Made by a program: the position numbers and the translations under genes. A stretch of 64,000 nucleotides of DNA, taken from positions 1 to 64,000 of the forward strand of contig NZ_BOMG01000103.1 of assembly GCF_016862075.1 (NCBI RefSeq), given 5' to 3'. Below, one piece after another: positions 17,774 to 25,374 of this stretch (positions are counted from its first letter, which is position 1; each line of letters begins with the position of its first letter). The stretch comes from Actinoplanes couchii. Lineage in GTDB: Bacteria; Actinomycetota; Actinomycetes; Mycobacteriales; Micromonosporaceae. A model generated the notes under the pieces. It saw only the letters and a list, made by a program, of their open reading frames with translations. It ran no database searches and had not been told where the DNA came from.

Positions 17774-18748
17774 CTACAGGTCGGCGGGGCCCGCGGCTAT
17801 GGCCTCTTTCACCGCGGCGGTACGCCGGTCGCCGGCTTTCTCGTCGACGGCCTCGTCGCGGGGCTCCGGTGCCGCGCGGCGCTGTGCCGACGCCGCCGCG
17901 CCGACCGGGCCGTTGACGCCGCCGCGGATGCGGTTGTTGGTGGCCACCTGGGCGGCCGGGGTGTTGCCGGCCAGGTTCAGGGCGCCGTCGATGATGTTGT
18001 CGTCGACGGTGGCCGCGCCCGTGGTGTTGCTGATGCCGACCTCGCGGCCGAAGTAGCCGCCGGACGCGCAACTGTCCAGGCGACCGTTCGGGCCCAACTG
18101 GACCCCGCCGAGGTTCCCGGCGAAGGTGGCCTTGCCCCGGACCGCGCTGCCGCAGATGACGCTGCCGGTCTGGCTGTTCAGCACCGACAGGGCGCCGTCG
18201 ACGAACGAGTCGTGCACGTCGGTGTAGTGCGTGTTGTTGGTGCTCACCGACTCGGACACCTCGCTGCCCCGGTCCAGGCGCACCTGACCGGCCTGCGCGT
18301 TGACGGTTCCGCTGACGTTACTTGCCTCGACGAACAGGAAACTTTCCCCGGGAGCGGATCCCTGCGGTCGTACGGCCACCGATCCGGTCGTGGATTCGCG
18401 CAGGTAGACGCCGTAGCCGCCGGCCGCGAGTTCCACCGACCCGTTGACCGTGGTGCCCTTGGAGTCGAGGTAGCCGTCGCCGAGGATCTGCAGGTCCCCG
18501 GCGATCCGCACCCCGTCGGTGACCAGGTTGGCCCCGGCGAGGACGCTGACGTTCCCGGTGATGATCGTCCCGGTGAGTGTGCAGGACTCCCCGGCCGGAA
18601 CGAGCAGGTCGTTAGGGACGGTGACCGCTCCCCCGGTGCCGACACAGTGGGTGACCAGGGCGGCGTGCGCGGCGGGAAGGCCCGCCAGGGCGGACGCGGC
18701 GACGACAAGAGCGGTGACGGAGGCCAGTTTGGCGACGGGATGTCTCAT
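17774..18748 (-). CDS. Secreted beta-solenoid (bactofilin-like) protein
   Basis: A 324-aa exported protein with a Sec signal (about 1-29, ending AHAA). The mature part is a series of short strand repeats with alternating hydrophobic residues (GTIITGNVSVLAGANLVTDG, VRIAGDLQILGDG, STTGSVAVRPQG, VSGTVNAQAGQVRLDRG), the pattern of polymer-forming or right-handed beta-helix proteins. Two cysteine pairs are possible (C35/C57 region, and CGS/CAS). The C-terminal 40 residues are charged and disordered. It is 32 bp downstream of the cupredoxin gene and is the last gene of the copper/sugar unit. A surface scaffold role is inferred. Confidence 0.65.
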   Translation of the reverse strand: MRHPVAKLASVTALVVAASALAGLPAAHAALVTHCVGTGGAVTVPNDLLVPAGESCTLTGTIITGNVSVLAGANLVTDGVRIAGDLQILGDGYLDSKGTTVNGSVELAAGGYGVYLRESTTGSVAVRPQGSAPGESFLFVEASNVSGTVNAQAGQVRLDRGSEVSESVSTNNTHYTDVHDSFVDGALSVLNSQTGSVICGSAVRGKATFAGNLGGVQLGPNGRLDSCASGGYFGREVGISNTTGAATVDDNIIDGALNLAGNTPAAQVATNNRIRGGVNGPVGAAASAQRRAAPEPRDEAVDEKAGDRRTAAVKEAIAAGPADL

Positions 18749-18780
18749 CGAAAATCTCCCTCGGCGGAAAGAAAACGGGC

Positions 18781-20262
18781 TCATGCGCCGATGCCCGATC
18801 GGGCGGCGGTGCGGACGATGGTTCCGGCCTGGCGGCTGGTGAGGGTGCCGGCGGCGACCAGGCCGGCGGTCACGGTCTCCACGTGCCGGACGAAGGCGGC
18901 GTGGGTGCGGTAGACGGCTCGTTCGGCGATCAGGTCGTTGATGGTGCAGCCGTTGCCGGTGTCGGCGTTGACGACACCGGTGTCGTCCCCGTCGATGATC
19001 ACGGTGGCGCGGGTGTCGGAGCCGGGGCACTGGTCGGTGCCCGATCCGGCGACGGTGAAGGTCACCGTCTTCACCGCCGCGACGTTGCCGGCCTTGTCGG
19101 CGGCCCGGTACCCGAGGGTGTGGTCGCCGACGGCCGTCACCACGACCGGCGCGGTGTAGGCGGTCCACGCTCCCGCGTCGAGCTGGTACTCGATCTTCGC
19201 CACGCCCGAGTCGGCATCGGTGGCCGTCACGGTGACGGTGGCCCGGTCGGTCCCGGAGGCCACTGTCGCGTTCGTGACCGGCGGGGTGGTGTCCGGCGCG
19301 GGCGGCTCGACGACGGTGAAGCTCGCCATCTTCTCGGCCGCGATGTTCCCGGCCACGTCGGTGGCCCGGTAGTGCAGCATGTGCGGGCCGGCCGCGGTCA
19401 CCACGACCGGGGCCGTGTAGACGGTCCACGCCCCGCCGTCGAGCTGGTACTCGATCGTGGCGACACCCGAATCCGCGTCGGTGGCGGTCACCGTGACGGT
19501 GGCCCGGCCCGGGACGAGCGCCACCGTCGCGTCGGTGACCGGCGGTGTGGTGTCCTCGTCGGTCGCCTCGACGACGGTGAAGGACACCGAGCCGACCGCC
19601 GACACGTTCCCGGCCCGGTCCGTGGCCCGGAACTGCACCGAGTGATCCCCGACTGCGGAAACCACGACCGGATTGCCGTACGCCTGCCAGCTGGTGTCGT
19701 CGACCTGGTACTCGACTCCGGCGACCCCGGTTCCGGCGTCCGTGGCGGTGACCGTGACGGTGGCCGACCCGACGTAGGCGCCGGCCGCGTCACGGGTGCC
19801 GGTGACCGCGCCGGAGACGGCCGGCGCGGTGGTGTCCTCGTTGTCGCCCGAGGTCACGACGAGTTCACCGACCATGGTGCTGTGGCCGGGGATCGTACAG
19901 AAGTAGCGGTATTTTCCCGGGGTCAGCGTGACGGTGGCGGTGTGCCTGCCGTCGGTGGCGTCGAACGGGCTGGCCAGCACGTTCAGGTCGACGTCGTGGT
20001 TGTAGCCCTCGGTGGTGGTGTCGAAGGTGAGGGTGTGCGGCATGCCGAGGGTGTTGCCGGTGGCCTCGCTGTTCTCCCACACGATCGTGGTCTCACCGGC
20101 GGTGGCCGTGGTGGGCGCGGACTTGTAGCGGGTGATGTCGCCGTCGGCGGTCCAGGTCAGGGTCTGCGCGGCCGACGCCGAGGGCACGAGCAGCGGGGTC
20201 ATCGCGACCACCAGCCCGGCCACCAGGGCCATCACCCGCCTCTTCCAGGAGGCCGAACTCAT
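18781..20262 (-). CDS. Secreted cupredoxin with three Ig-like (OmpL47-type) repeats and a C-terminal module
   Basis: A 493-aa exported protein (Sec signal about 1-31). Residues about 33-137 are a plastocyanin/azurin-type cupredoxin: the copper ligands are visible as MPHTL (His) and CTIPGHSTM (Cys, His, Met), a complete type-1 site. Three Ig-like OmpL47-type repeats follow (about 145-232, 237-316, 322-402), each with TVTATDADSGVA.IEYQLD...W..Y..PV.V and a later RATD.AGN. The C-terminal part (about 405-493) contains SDTRATVIIDGDDTGV and GCTINDLI, a module shared with the upstream 1300-aa protein. Its ATG overlaps that gene's stop (ATGA). Likely an extracellular electron carrier for the neighbouring sugar dehydrogenase and laccase. 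Confidence 0.85.
   Translation of the reverse strand: MSSASWKRRVMALVAGLVVAMTPLLVPSASAAQTLTWTADGDITRYKSAPTTATAGETTIVWENSEATGNTLGMPHTLTFDTTTEGYNHDVDLNVLASPFDATDGRHTATVTLTPGKYRYFCTIPGHSTMVGELVVTSGDNEDTTAPAVSGAVTGTRDAAGAYVGSATVTVTATDAGTGVAGVEYQVDDTSWQAYGNPVVVSAVGDHSVQFRATDRAGNVSAVGSVSFTVVEATDEDTTPPVTDATVALVPGRATVTVTATDADSGVATIEYQLDGGAWTVYTAPVVVTAAGPHMLHYRATDVAGNIAAEKMASFTVVEPPAPDTTPPVTNATVASGTDRATVTVTATDADSGVAKIEYQLDAGAWTAYTAPVVVTAVGDHTLGYRAADKAGNVAAVKTVTFTVAGSGTDQCPGSDTRATVIIDGDDTGVVNADTGNGCTINDLIAERAVYRTHAAFVRHVETVTAGLVAAGTLTSRQAGTIVRTAARSGIGA
19138..19508. repeat. Tandem DNA repeats encoding Ig-like domains 2 and 3 of the cupredoxin protein
   Basis: About 100-bp blocks at 19138-19240 and 19398-19508 are closely similar at DNA level (common runs such as gtcgagctggtactcgat and gtgacggtggcccgg), spaced about 260 bp as expected for duplicated domain exons. 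Domain 1 is more diverged. Recent internal duplication or gene conversion is the likely cause. Confidence 0.75.
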
Positions 20263-23200
20263 AGCGCACGCACCCGGATGTTGCGGAACTCGGCGGTGTC
20301 GCTGTCGCCGTGGTTCTGCAGGCCGATGTGCCCGCGCAGGAACTGCCGCAGGTCGGTCGGCGGATCCCCGGCCCGGGACGACTGCTTGCCGGGCGTGTTG
20401 TCGAACTCGTTGATGACCACGCCGTTACGGATGATGGTGTAGTGCTGTCCGGTCACGCGTACCTCGTAGTTGTTCCACTGGTTCTTGGGGGTGGGCCGCG
20501 CGTCGGCGAGGGTGATCGGGTCGAAGTTGTAGATCGATCCGGTCTTCTGGGTCTCGCCGGTCTCCCCGTCGTAGATCTGGATCTCGTGTCCGCAATAGAT
20601 CGCGACCCAGGCCTGTGAGGTGCGGGCGTTGCCGGCCGTGCCGCAGCTGTCCGGCGGCCGCTGGTCCAGCGGGGTCCGCGGGTCCGGGAACCGGGCGAAG
20701 ACGCCGGTGTTGGCGCGTCCGGTGCCCGGGGCGACGTCCTTGAACTGCAGGCGCAGCGAGAAGTCGCCGAGCTCCTTGGTGTGCCAGAGCATGCCGAGCC
20801 CGCCGGCCGAGCGCAGTGCCCCGTCGGCCTGGATCGAGAACGATCCGGTCGGTGCCTGCTCCCAGCCGCTGAAGGAGGCCGGGGTGCCGTCGAACAGCGG
20901 CTCGTAGGCGCCGAGCGGTGCGGAGGCGGCGGCCCTGGTCAGGACACCGGCCTGCCGGTCGTCGAGCCACGCCTTGGCGATGGTGGTGACGTGCCGGACG
21001 AACTGGTCGCGGCTGGACCACTGGCCCTCGTCGTCGATCAGGTCGTTGAGGGTGCAACCACCGCCGGTCGCCACGCTGGTGACCCCGGTGTCCGTGTCAC
21101 CGATCCACACCGTGCTCCGGGTGTCCGGAACTGAACATCCGGCGGTGACGGTGGTCGTGGTGGTGACCTTCTCGCCGTCGGCGTAGGTGACGGTCAGCTT
21201 CGCGGTGAACGAGCCGGCCTTGGTGTACGTGTGACGCGGGTCGGCCTCGGTCGAGCCGGTGCCGTCACCGAACTCCCACTGGTGGCTGACTCCACCGGAG
21301 CGGGAGCCGTTGAACGCGTACGTCAGCGCCTTGTTCTGGACCTCCACCGAGGAGGCGGCCGGAACCGGAGTCGGAGCGCCGCCGGTGTAGACCACCCGGA
21401 GCAGTTTCTGCGCGGCGTGCAGGCTGAAGAAGCCGCCGCCGTAGTCGAGCAGGTAGAGCGCGCCGTCCGGGCCGAACTTGGCGTCCATCCAGCTCATCAG
21501 CCGGTTGTCGGCGTTGCCGCCGGGCAGGATGGCGCGCAGCGACTCGCCGAACAGCGGCGGCTTCTGCTCGGGCACACCGGCCGGGTCGACGGTGACGGCC
21601 ACCCGGTTCGCGGCGTTGCTCTGGTCGCCGATGAACCACTTCTCGTCCCAGTACGCCGGCCAGGCCACGGTGCTCGCCGGGTCGACCAGGTCGCGGTGGT
21701 ACGTCGGGCCGGACATGACCGCCTGGCCGCCGCCGCGCAGGTAGGGCTGGGTGTAGGTGGCGTCGGCCGCGGTGTACGTGGGGATGCCGGAACCGTCGGC
21801 ACGGGGCGGGAAGACCGGGCCACCGCCGTCGGGCGAGTACCAGATCATGTTGTCGCGGGCCGCCGGGATGTCGGTCAGGCCGGTGTTGCGCGGCGAGTTG
21901 TTCTTCAGGTTGTTGCAGTCGTACCAGCCGGTGAGCTGGGTGGCGTCGGTGTTGCTGCGGTCGCGGTACGGCTGCCGGTTGCCCATGCAGTACGGCCAGC
22001 CCTGGTTACCGGCCGAGGTGATGATGGTGGCGGTCTCGTACTTGGCCGGGCCGAGCGTGGGGCTCGGTGCGGCGGCGTCCGGCCCGACCCAGCCGGCGGT
22101 GAGCCAGTCGTGTTCCGGGTCGACCTGCAGGCGGGCGATGTTGCGCACGCCCATCACGTAGATCTCCGGGCGGGTCTTGTCGGTGCCGGCCGGGAACAGG
22201 TTGCCGTTCGGGATGGAGTACGTGCCGTCGGCTTCCGGGTGGATCCGCAGGATCTTGCCGGCCAGGTCGTTGGTGTTGCCGGAGGTGCGGCGGGCGTCCT
22301 GGAACGAGATCCCGGCGTACTCCTGGGTCCAGTTGTTGCCGGAGTAGCCCGACGAGCCCTCGGAGGAGTTGTTGTCACCGGAGCCGATGTAGAGGTTGCC
22401 GGCCTTGTCGAAGGCCATGCCGCCGCCGGCGTGGCAGCAGCTGTGGATCTGCACCGGGAACTTCAGCAGGTCCTTGCGGGTGTCCTGGTCGATGCTGCGG
22501 GTGGCGTGGTCGTAGGTGAACCGGCTGACGGTCCGCTCACCGGTGCGTTTGGTCCGGTCGATGGAGGCGTGCGGCATCCAGTAGACGTAGAGCCAGCCGT
22601 TGGTGGCGAACTTCGGGTCCGGGGCGATGCCGAGCAGGCCCTCCTCGTTCTTCACCAGCTCGGTGCCGCTGCCCCGGTTGCCCATCACCGGCAGCGTGGT
22701 CAGCAGTTTGACCTCTTTGCTGCGCGGATCCCAGGAGTGGATGGTGCCGCAGCCCAGGCCGACCTTCGGGTCGTCCCAGCTGACCACCGGCCCGCTCGGG
22801 CAGGCGGCCTTGCCGACGTAGAACACGGTGCCGTCGGCGGCGATGGTCAGGCCGTGCGGTTCACCGACCTGGTCGAGCTGACCGGTCTTGTTGGCCGCGG
22901 TCAGCCGCTCGGTCTTGTAGTTGGCGGCGATGGTCGCCTGGCAGTCGCCGCGCACCAGGCCGGCGGCCCAGGACAGCGCCCCGGTCAGGTGTTTGCGGAA
23001 GCCCTCTTCGGCGTAGCTGCCGGCGGTGTGACCCATGCCGGTGTAGAAGGAGCGCCCGCCCTGGTAGTCACGGCACCAGGAGATCGGGTGGAAGGCGCCG
23101 TTGGCGCTGGCCCCCGGGGTGTAGTGGCGTTCCTCGACCTGGGCGAGGGTGTGCACGGCGCCGATCGGGTTGGGATCCCAGTTGTACCAGCGGTCCGAGC

Positions 23201-24161
23201 GGCTGATGGTGGCCGGCAGGCCCTTGGTGGCCGGGTGCCGGCTGTCCAGGACGTTCACCACCGACTGGTTGACGGCGGGGTCGGCCGGCGGGGTGCTCGC
23301 GCCGGTGAACAGCCGCAGGTCGGCGAGCTGGGTCAGCGGCTCACCGGAGTTGGCGGTGACGTTCAGCCGGAAGTACGCGGCGGTGGCCGGGGTGGCCAGG
23401 TCGAAACGCCGGGTCTGGAACCGGTCGGTGAAGGTCTGCCCGGCGCGCTTGTCGACGTCGCTCCAGGCCTGCCCGTCCGGCGAGCTCTGCAGCGTCCAGT
23501 CCTTCGGGTCGCGGCCGGCCGAGTCGTTGGCCGAGGTCAGCGCGTACCCGGTGATCGTCTTGGCGGCGGCCAGCTGGTAGGTGATCCAGCCGGTCGGGGT
23601 GCGTACCAGCCACTTGGTGTTGGCGTCGTTGTCGGTGAGTTTGTCCTTGGTCTCGTTCGGCGGGTTCTCGCCGCTGACGGTGACCGTGGTGACCGGTTCG
23701 GAGAGCGGGATGGTGCCGGCCGGGCGGGTGCCGATCAGACCGGTGAACCAGGTCGAGTCGAGTTGCGCCTTGGCCGCGTCGCCGATGCCGACAAAACCAC
23801 CACCGGCTTTCATGTACGCGGTGAGCGCGCTCTCCTGGTCGCGGGTGAGGGTGACGCCTTCCGCGGACAGGAACACCACCGCCCGGTGCCGGTTCAGCTG
23901 GGCCGCCGTGAACAGGGCCGGGTCGCTGGTGACCGTGACGGTGATCCCGGCCGCCTGCCCGAGTTGCTGGATGGTCTGTGCGGCGACCGCGACCGGGTCC
24001 TTCTGCCCGGCGGCGGTCCCGTGGAAGACCACCACCGAGATCGGCGCCGCGGCGGCCGGTGCCGCGACCGCTGCCGTGCTGGTGATGGCGGGTGTCCCCC
24101 CGGCCACCACGGCCAGTGTGGACAGGGCGGCGAGCCCGGCCCGTATCCGTCGTCTGATCAT
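20259..24161 (-). CDS. Giant secreted ThuA / discoidin / PQQ-type sugar dehydrogenase / PKD / DUF1080 protein
   Basis: A 1300-aa exported protein (signal about 1-36). Domain order: ThuA N-half (about 38-145; VVVFHGT, AGGGFVGIGDA); a discoidin F5/8-type-C domain inserted inside ThuA (about 150-285; TPTGWITYQLAAAKTITGYA); ThuA C-half (290-412; GGRSFYTGMGHTAGSY); sorbosone/glucose-dehydrogenase propeller (414-915; catalytic-type CCHAGGGMAF near 577); PKD (about 930-1005); a Cys-bounded module (1007-1080; CTLNDLI); and DUF1080 (1087-1300; YEPLFDGTPASFSGW, GHIGLQNHGDSD). Family knowledge: the propeller oxidises sugars with PQQ; DUF1080 includes 3-keto-disaccharide hydrolases. It overlaps the laccase and cupredoxin genes by ATGA, so three coupled genes form an extracellular redox unit. 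Confidence 0.85.
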   Translation of the reverse strand: MIRRRIRAGLAALSTLAVVAGGTPAITSTAAVAAPAAAAPISVVVFHGTAAGQKDPVAVAAQTIQQLGQAAGITVTVTSDPALFTAAQLNRHRAVVFLSAEGVTLTRDQESALTAYMKAGGGFVGIGDAAKAQLDSTWFTGLIGTRPAGTIPLSEPVTTVTVSGENPPNETKDKLTDNDANTKWLVRTPTGWITYQLAAAKTITGYALTSANDSAGRDPKDWTLQSSPDGQAWSDVDKRAGQTFTDRFQTRRFDLATPATAAYFRLNVTANSGEPLTQLADLRLFTGASTPPADPAVNQSVVNVLDSRHPATKGLPATISRSDRWYNWDPNPIGAVHTLAQVEERHYTPGASANGAFHPISWCRDYQGGRSFYTGMGHTAGSYAEEGFRKHLTGALSWAAGLVRGDCQATIAANYKTERLTAANKTGQLDQVGEPHGLTIAADGTVFYVGKAACPSGPVVSWDDPKVGLGCGTIHSWDPRSKEVKLLTTLPVMGNRGSGTELVKNEEGLLGIAPDPKFATNGWLYVYWMPHASIDRTKRTGERTVSRFTYDHATRSIDQDTRKDLLKFPVQIHSCCHAGGGMAFDKAGNLYIGSGDNNSSEGSSGYSGNNWTQEYAGISFQDARRTSGNTNDLAGKILRIHPEADGTYSIPNGNLFPAGTDKTRPEIYVMGVRNIARLQVDPEHDWLTAGWVGPDAAAPSPTLGPAKYETATIITSAGNQGWPYCMGNRQPYRDRSNTDATQLTGWYDCNNLKNNSPRNTGLTDIPAARDNMIWYSPDGGGPVFPPRADGSGIPTYTAADATYTQPYLRGGGQAVMSGPTYHRDLVDPASTVAWPAYWDEKWFIGDQSNAANRVAVTVDPAGVPEQKPPLFGESLRAILPGGNADNRLMSWMDAKFGPDGALYLLDYGGGFFSLHAAQKLLRVVYTGGAPTPVPAASSVEVQNKALTYAFNGSRSGGVSHQWEFGDGTGSTEADPRHTYTKAGSFTAKLTVTYADGEKVTTTTTVTAGCSVPDTRSTVWIGDTDTGVTSVATGGGCTLNDLIDDEGQWSSRDQFVRHVTTIAKAWLDDRQAGVLTRAAASAPLGAYEPLFDGTPASFSGWEQAPTGSFSIQADGALRSAGGLGMLWHTKELGDFSLRLQFKDVAPGTGRANTGVFARFPDPRTPLDQRPPDSCGTAGNARTSQAWVAIYCGHEIQIYDGETGETQKTGSIYNFDPITLADARPTPKNQWNNYEVRVTGQHYTIIRNGVVINEFDNTPGKQSSRAGDPPTDLRQFLRGHIGLQNHGDSDTAEFRNIRVRAL

Positions 24162-25165
24162 TTGTGCACCCCCTCGTGTGTTGCGGTGGTGTGGGCGTGG
24201 CCCTGGAAGCGCTGGATGGCCTCGGCGGCGCCGGCCGGCATGCTGCCGTCGGCGTTGCGGACCAGGAAGATCCCGGCCATCCCGCCGTCGGAGTGGTTCT
24301 GCACGTGGCAGTGGTACATCCAGGCGCCGGGGCCGACGCCCTCACCGGCGATGACCTGGAACCCGAACGAGCTGCCCGGGTTGAGGTCCTTGTTGTCGAT
24401 CGTGGGGCTGGGGTCGCTGATGCTCTCCAGCATTCCGGTGCGGTTGTCGACCCAGCGGTGGGCGTGCAGGTGGAAGGTGTGGAAGAGGTCGCCGTGGCCG
24501 ATGGCCAGGAACTCCACCCGCTGGCCGAGGTTGGCCTCGAACATCGGTGTGTTCGGCGCCGACTTGTTGTTGATCGTCATGCCCTGGAAGACCACGGTGA
24601 ACTGCTTGTCCGGGAGCACGTCGCCGCGACGGCGCACGATCAGGCCGCCGTAGAGGCCCTTGATCACGCCGCCGGTGCCGTGGTCGGTGCCCATCGCGTG
24701 GTCGTGGTAGTGCCAGTAGCCGGCGCTGCCGGGCATGAAGCGGCGCCCGGGTGCGGCGAACATCTCCCGGGAGCGCCACTGGTAGGTGCGTGTCTCGCCC
24801 GGCTCGTTGTAGGAGCCGTGCAGCGGGGCGCCGTCGGACTCGGTGCTGTAGTCGACGCCGTGCGCGTGGATGGACAGGCGTTTATCGGTGGTGTTGACCA
24901 GGGTGATCTCCAGGGTGTCGCCCTCGTAGATCTCCAGCATCGGTCCGGGGACGGTCGCCTTGCCGCGTTCCAGGCCGTATCCGTATTGGCCGCCGGGCAG
25001 TGCCTCGGCGTAGATCGTGATCTTCTTGACGACGGCGAGTCCGGCGCTGGCCGGGGTGTCCGTGAGTGCGACCGCGCTGATGGCCGGGACAGCGGCGCCG
25101 AGTGCGCCGACGGCGAGCAGGGAGCGCCGTGGGAATCTGCCGGTTCCCGGGGCGGTGTCGTCCAT
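24158..25165 (-). CDS. Two-domain multicopper oxidase (small laccase type), Tat-exported
   Basis: A 335-aa enzyme read from ATG 25165 behind GGAGGAG. The N-terminus has a twin-arginine signal (FPRRSLLAVGALGAAV). All four copper-ligand motifs are present: IHAHGVDY, WHYHDHAM, HTFHLHAHRW and HCHVQNHSDGGM, the last giving type-1 Cys, His and Met. Its length and two cupredoxin domains match the trimeric small laccases (SLAC-like) of actinomycetes, which oxidise phenols or electron-carrier proteins and reduce O2 to water. It is the first gene of a translationally coupled trio with the ThuA/dehydrogenase and cupredoxin genes, suggesting a terminal oxidase role for extracellular sugar oxidation. Confidence 0.9.
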   Translation of the reverse strand: MDDTAPGTGRFPRRSLLAVGALGAAVPAISAVALTDTPASAGLAVVKKITIYAEALPGGQYGYGLERGKATVPGPMLEIYEGDTLEITLVNTTDKRLSIHAHGVDYSTESDGAPLHGSYNEPGETRTYQWRSREMFAAPGRRFMPGSAGYWHYHDHAMGTDHGTGGVIKGLYGGLIVRRRGDVLPDKQFTVVFQGMTINNKSAPNTPMFEANLGQRVEFLAIGHGDLFHTFHLHAHRWVDNRTGMLESISDPSPTIDNKDLNPGSSFGFQVIAGEGVGPGAWMYHCHVQNHSDGGMAGIFLVRNADGSMPAGAAEAIQRFQGHAHTTATHEGVHK

Positions 25166-25328
25166 ACGTCTCCTCCATCGAGGAAGCCGGGTGCGGGCAT
25201 GACGAATCGTCCTCGCGAAACCGGCTTGGTGATGAGGCAAACATATGACTTATATCAGGCGAAGTAAATATCTGGCGGAACAAACTTTGGTTCCGGAACC
25301 ACTAAAGATTTGCCGCCGAAAAAGGCAC
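25166..25328 (-). promoter_or_regulatory. AT-rich promoter region of the laccase/dehydrogenase/cupredoxin unit, with palindrome
   Basis: This gap upstream of the laccase is conspicuously AT-richer than its surroundings (25238-25285 holds caaacatat, ttatatc and aagtaaatat). It contains a perfect 12-bp palindrome ggttccggaacc at 25289-25300 within a longer imperfect inverted repeat (ctttgg...ctaaag). The 9-mer caaacatat recurs at 28471-28479, in the other AT-rich gap of this gene run. Probable promoter with operator. Confidence 0.45.
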
Positions 25329-25329
25329 G

Positions 25330-25363
25330 ACGGCAGACCCGGCACGAATGCCGGGCCTGCCGT
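25330..25363 (-). terminator. Stem-loop terminator behind the 685-aa dehydrogenase gene
   Basis: Fifteen-base arms (acggcagacccggca / tgccgggcctgccgt) with a cgaa loop and one mismatch; it lies 12 bp after the stop at 25375 on the minus strand, and the template then runs into an A/T-rich tract. It separates the two secreted-enzyme units. Confidence 0.7.
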
Positions 25364-25374
25364 TGTGGAACCGG

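Noticed and set aside
19138..19508. Tandem repeats read as a CRISPR-like or minisatellite locus
   Set aside because: They are in frame, about 260 bp apart and encode duplicated Ig-like domains.
21231..24653. 1140-aa open frame on the plus strand
   Set aside because: Shadow of the ThuA/dehydrogenase gene; no family motif and no start signal.
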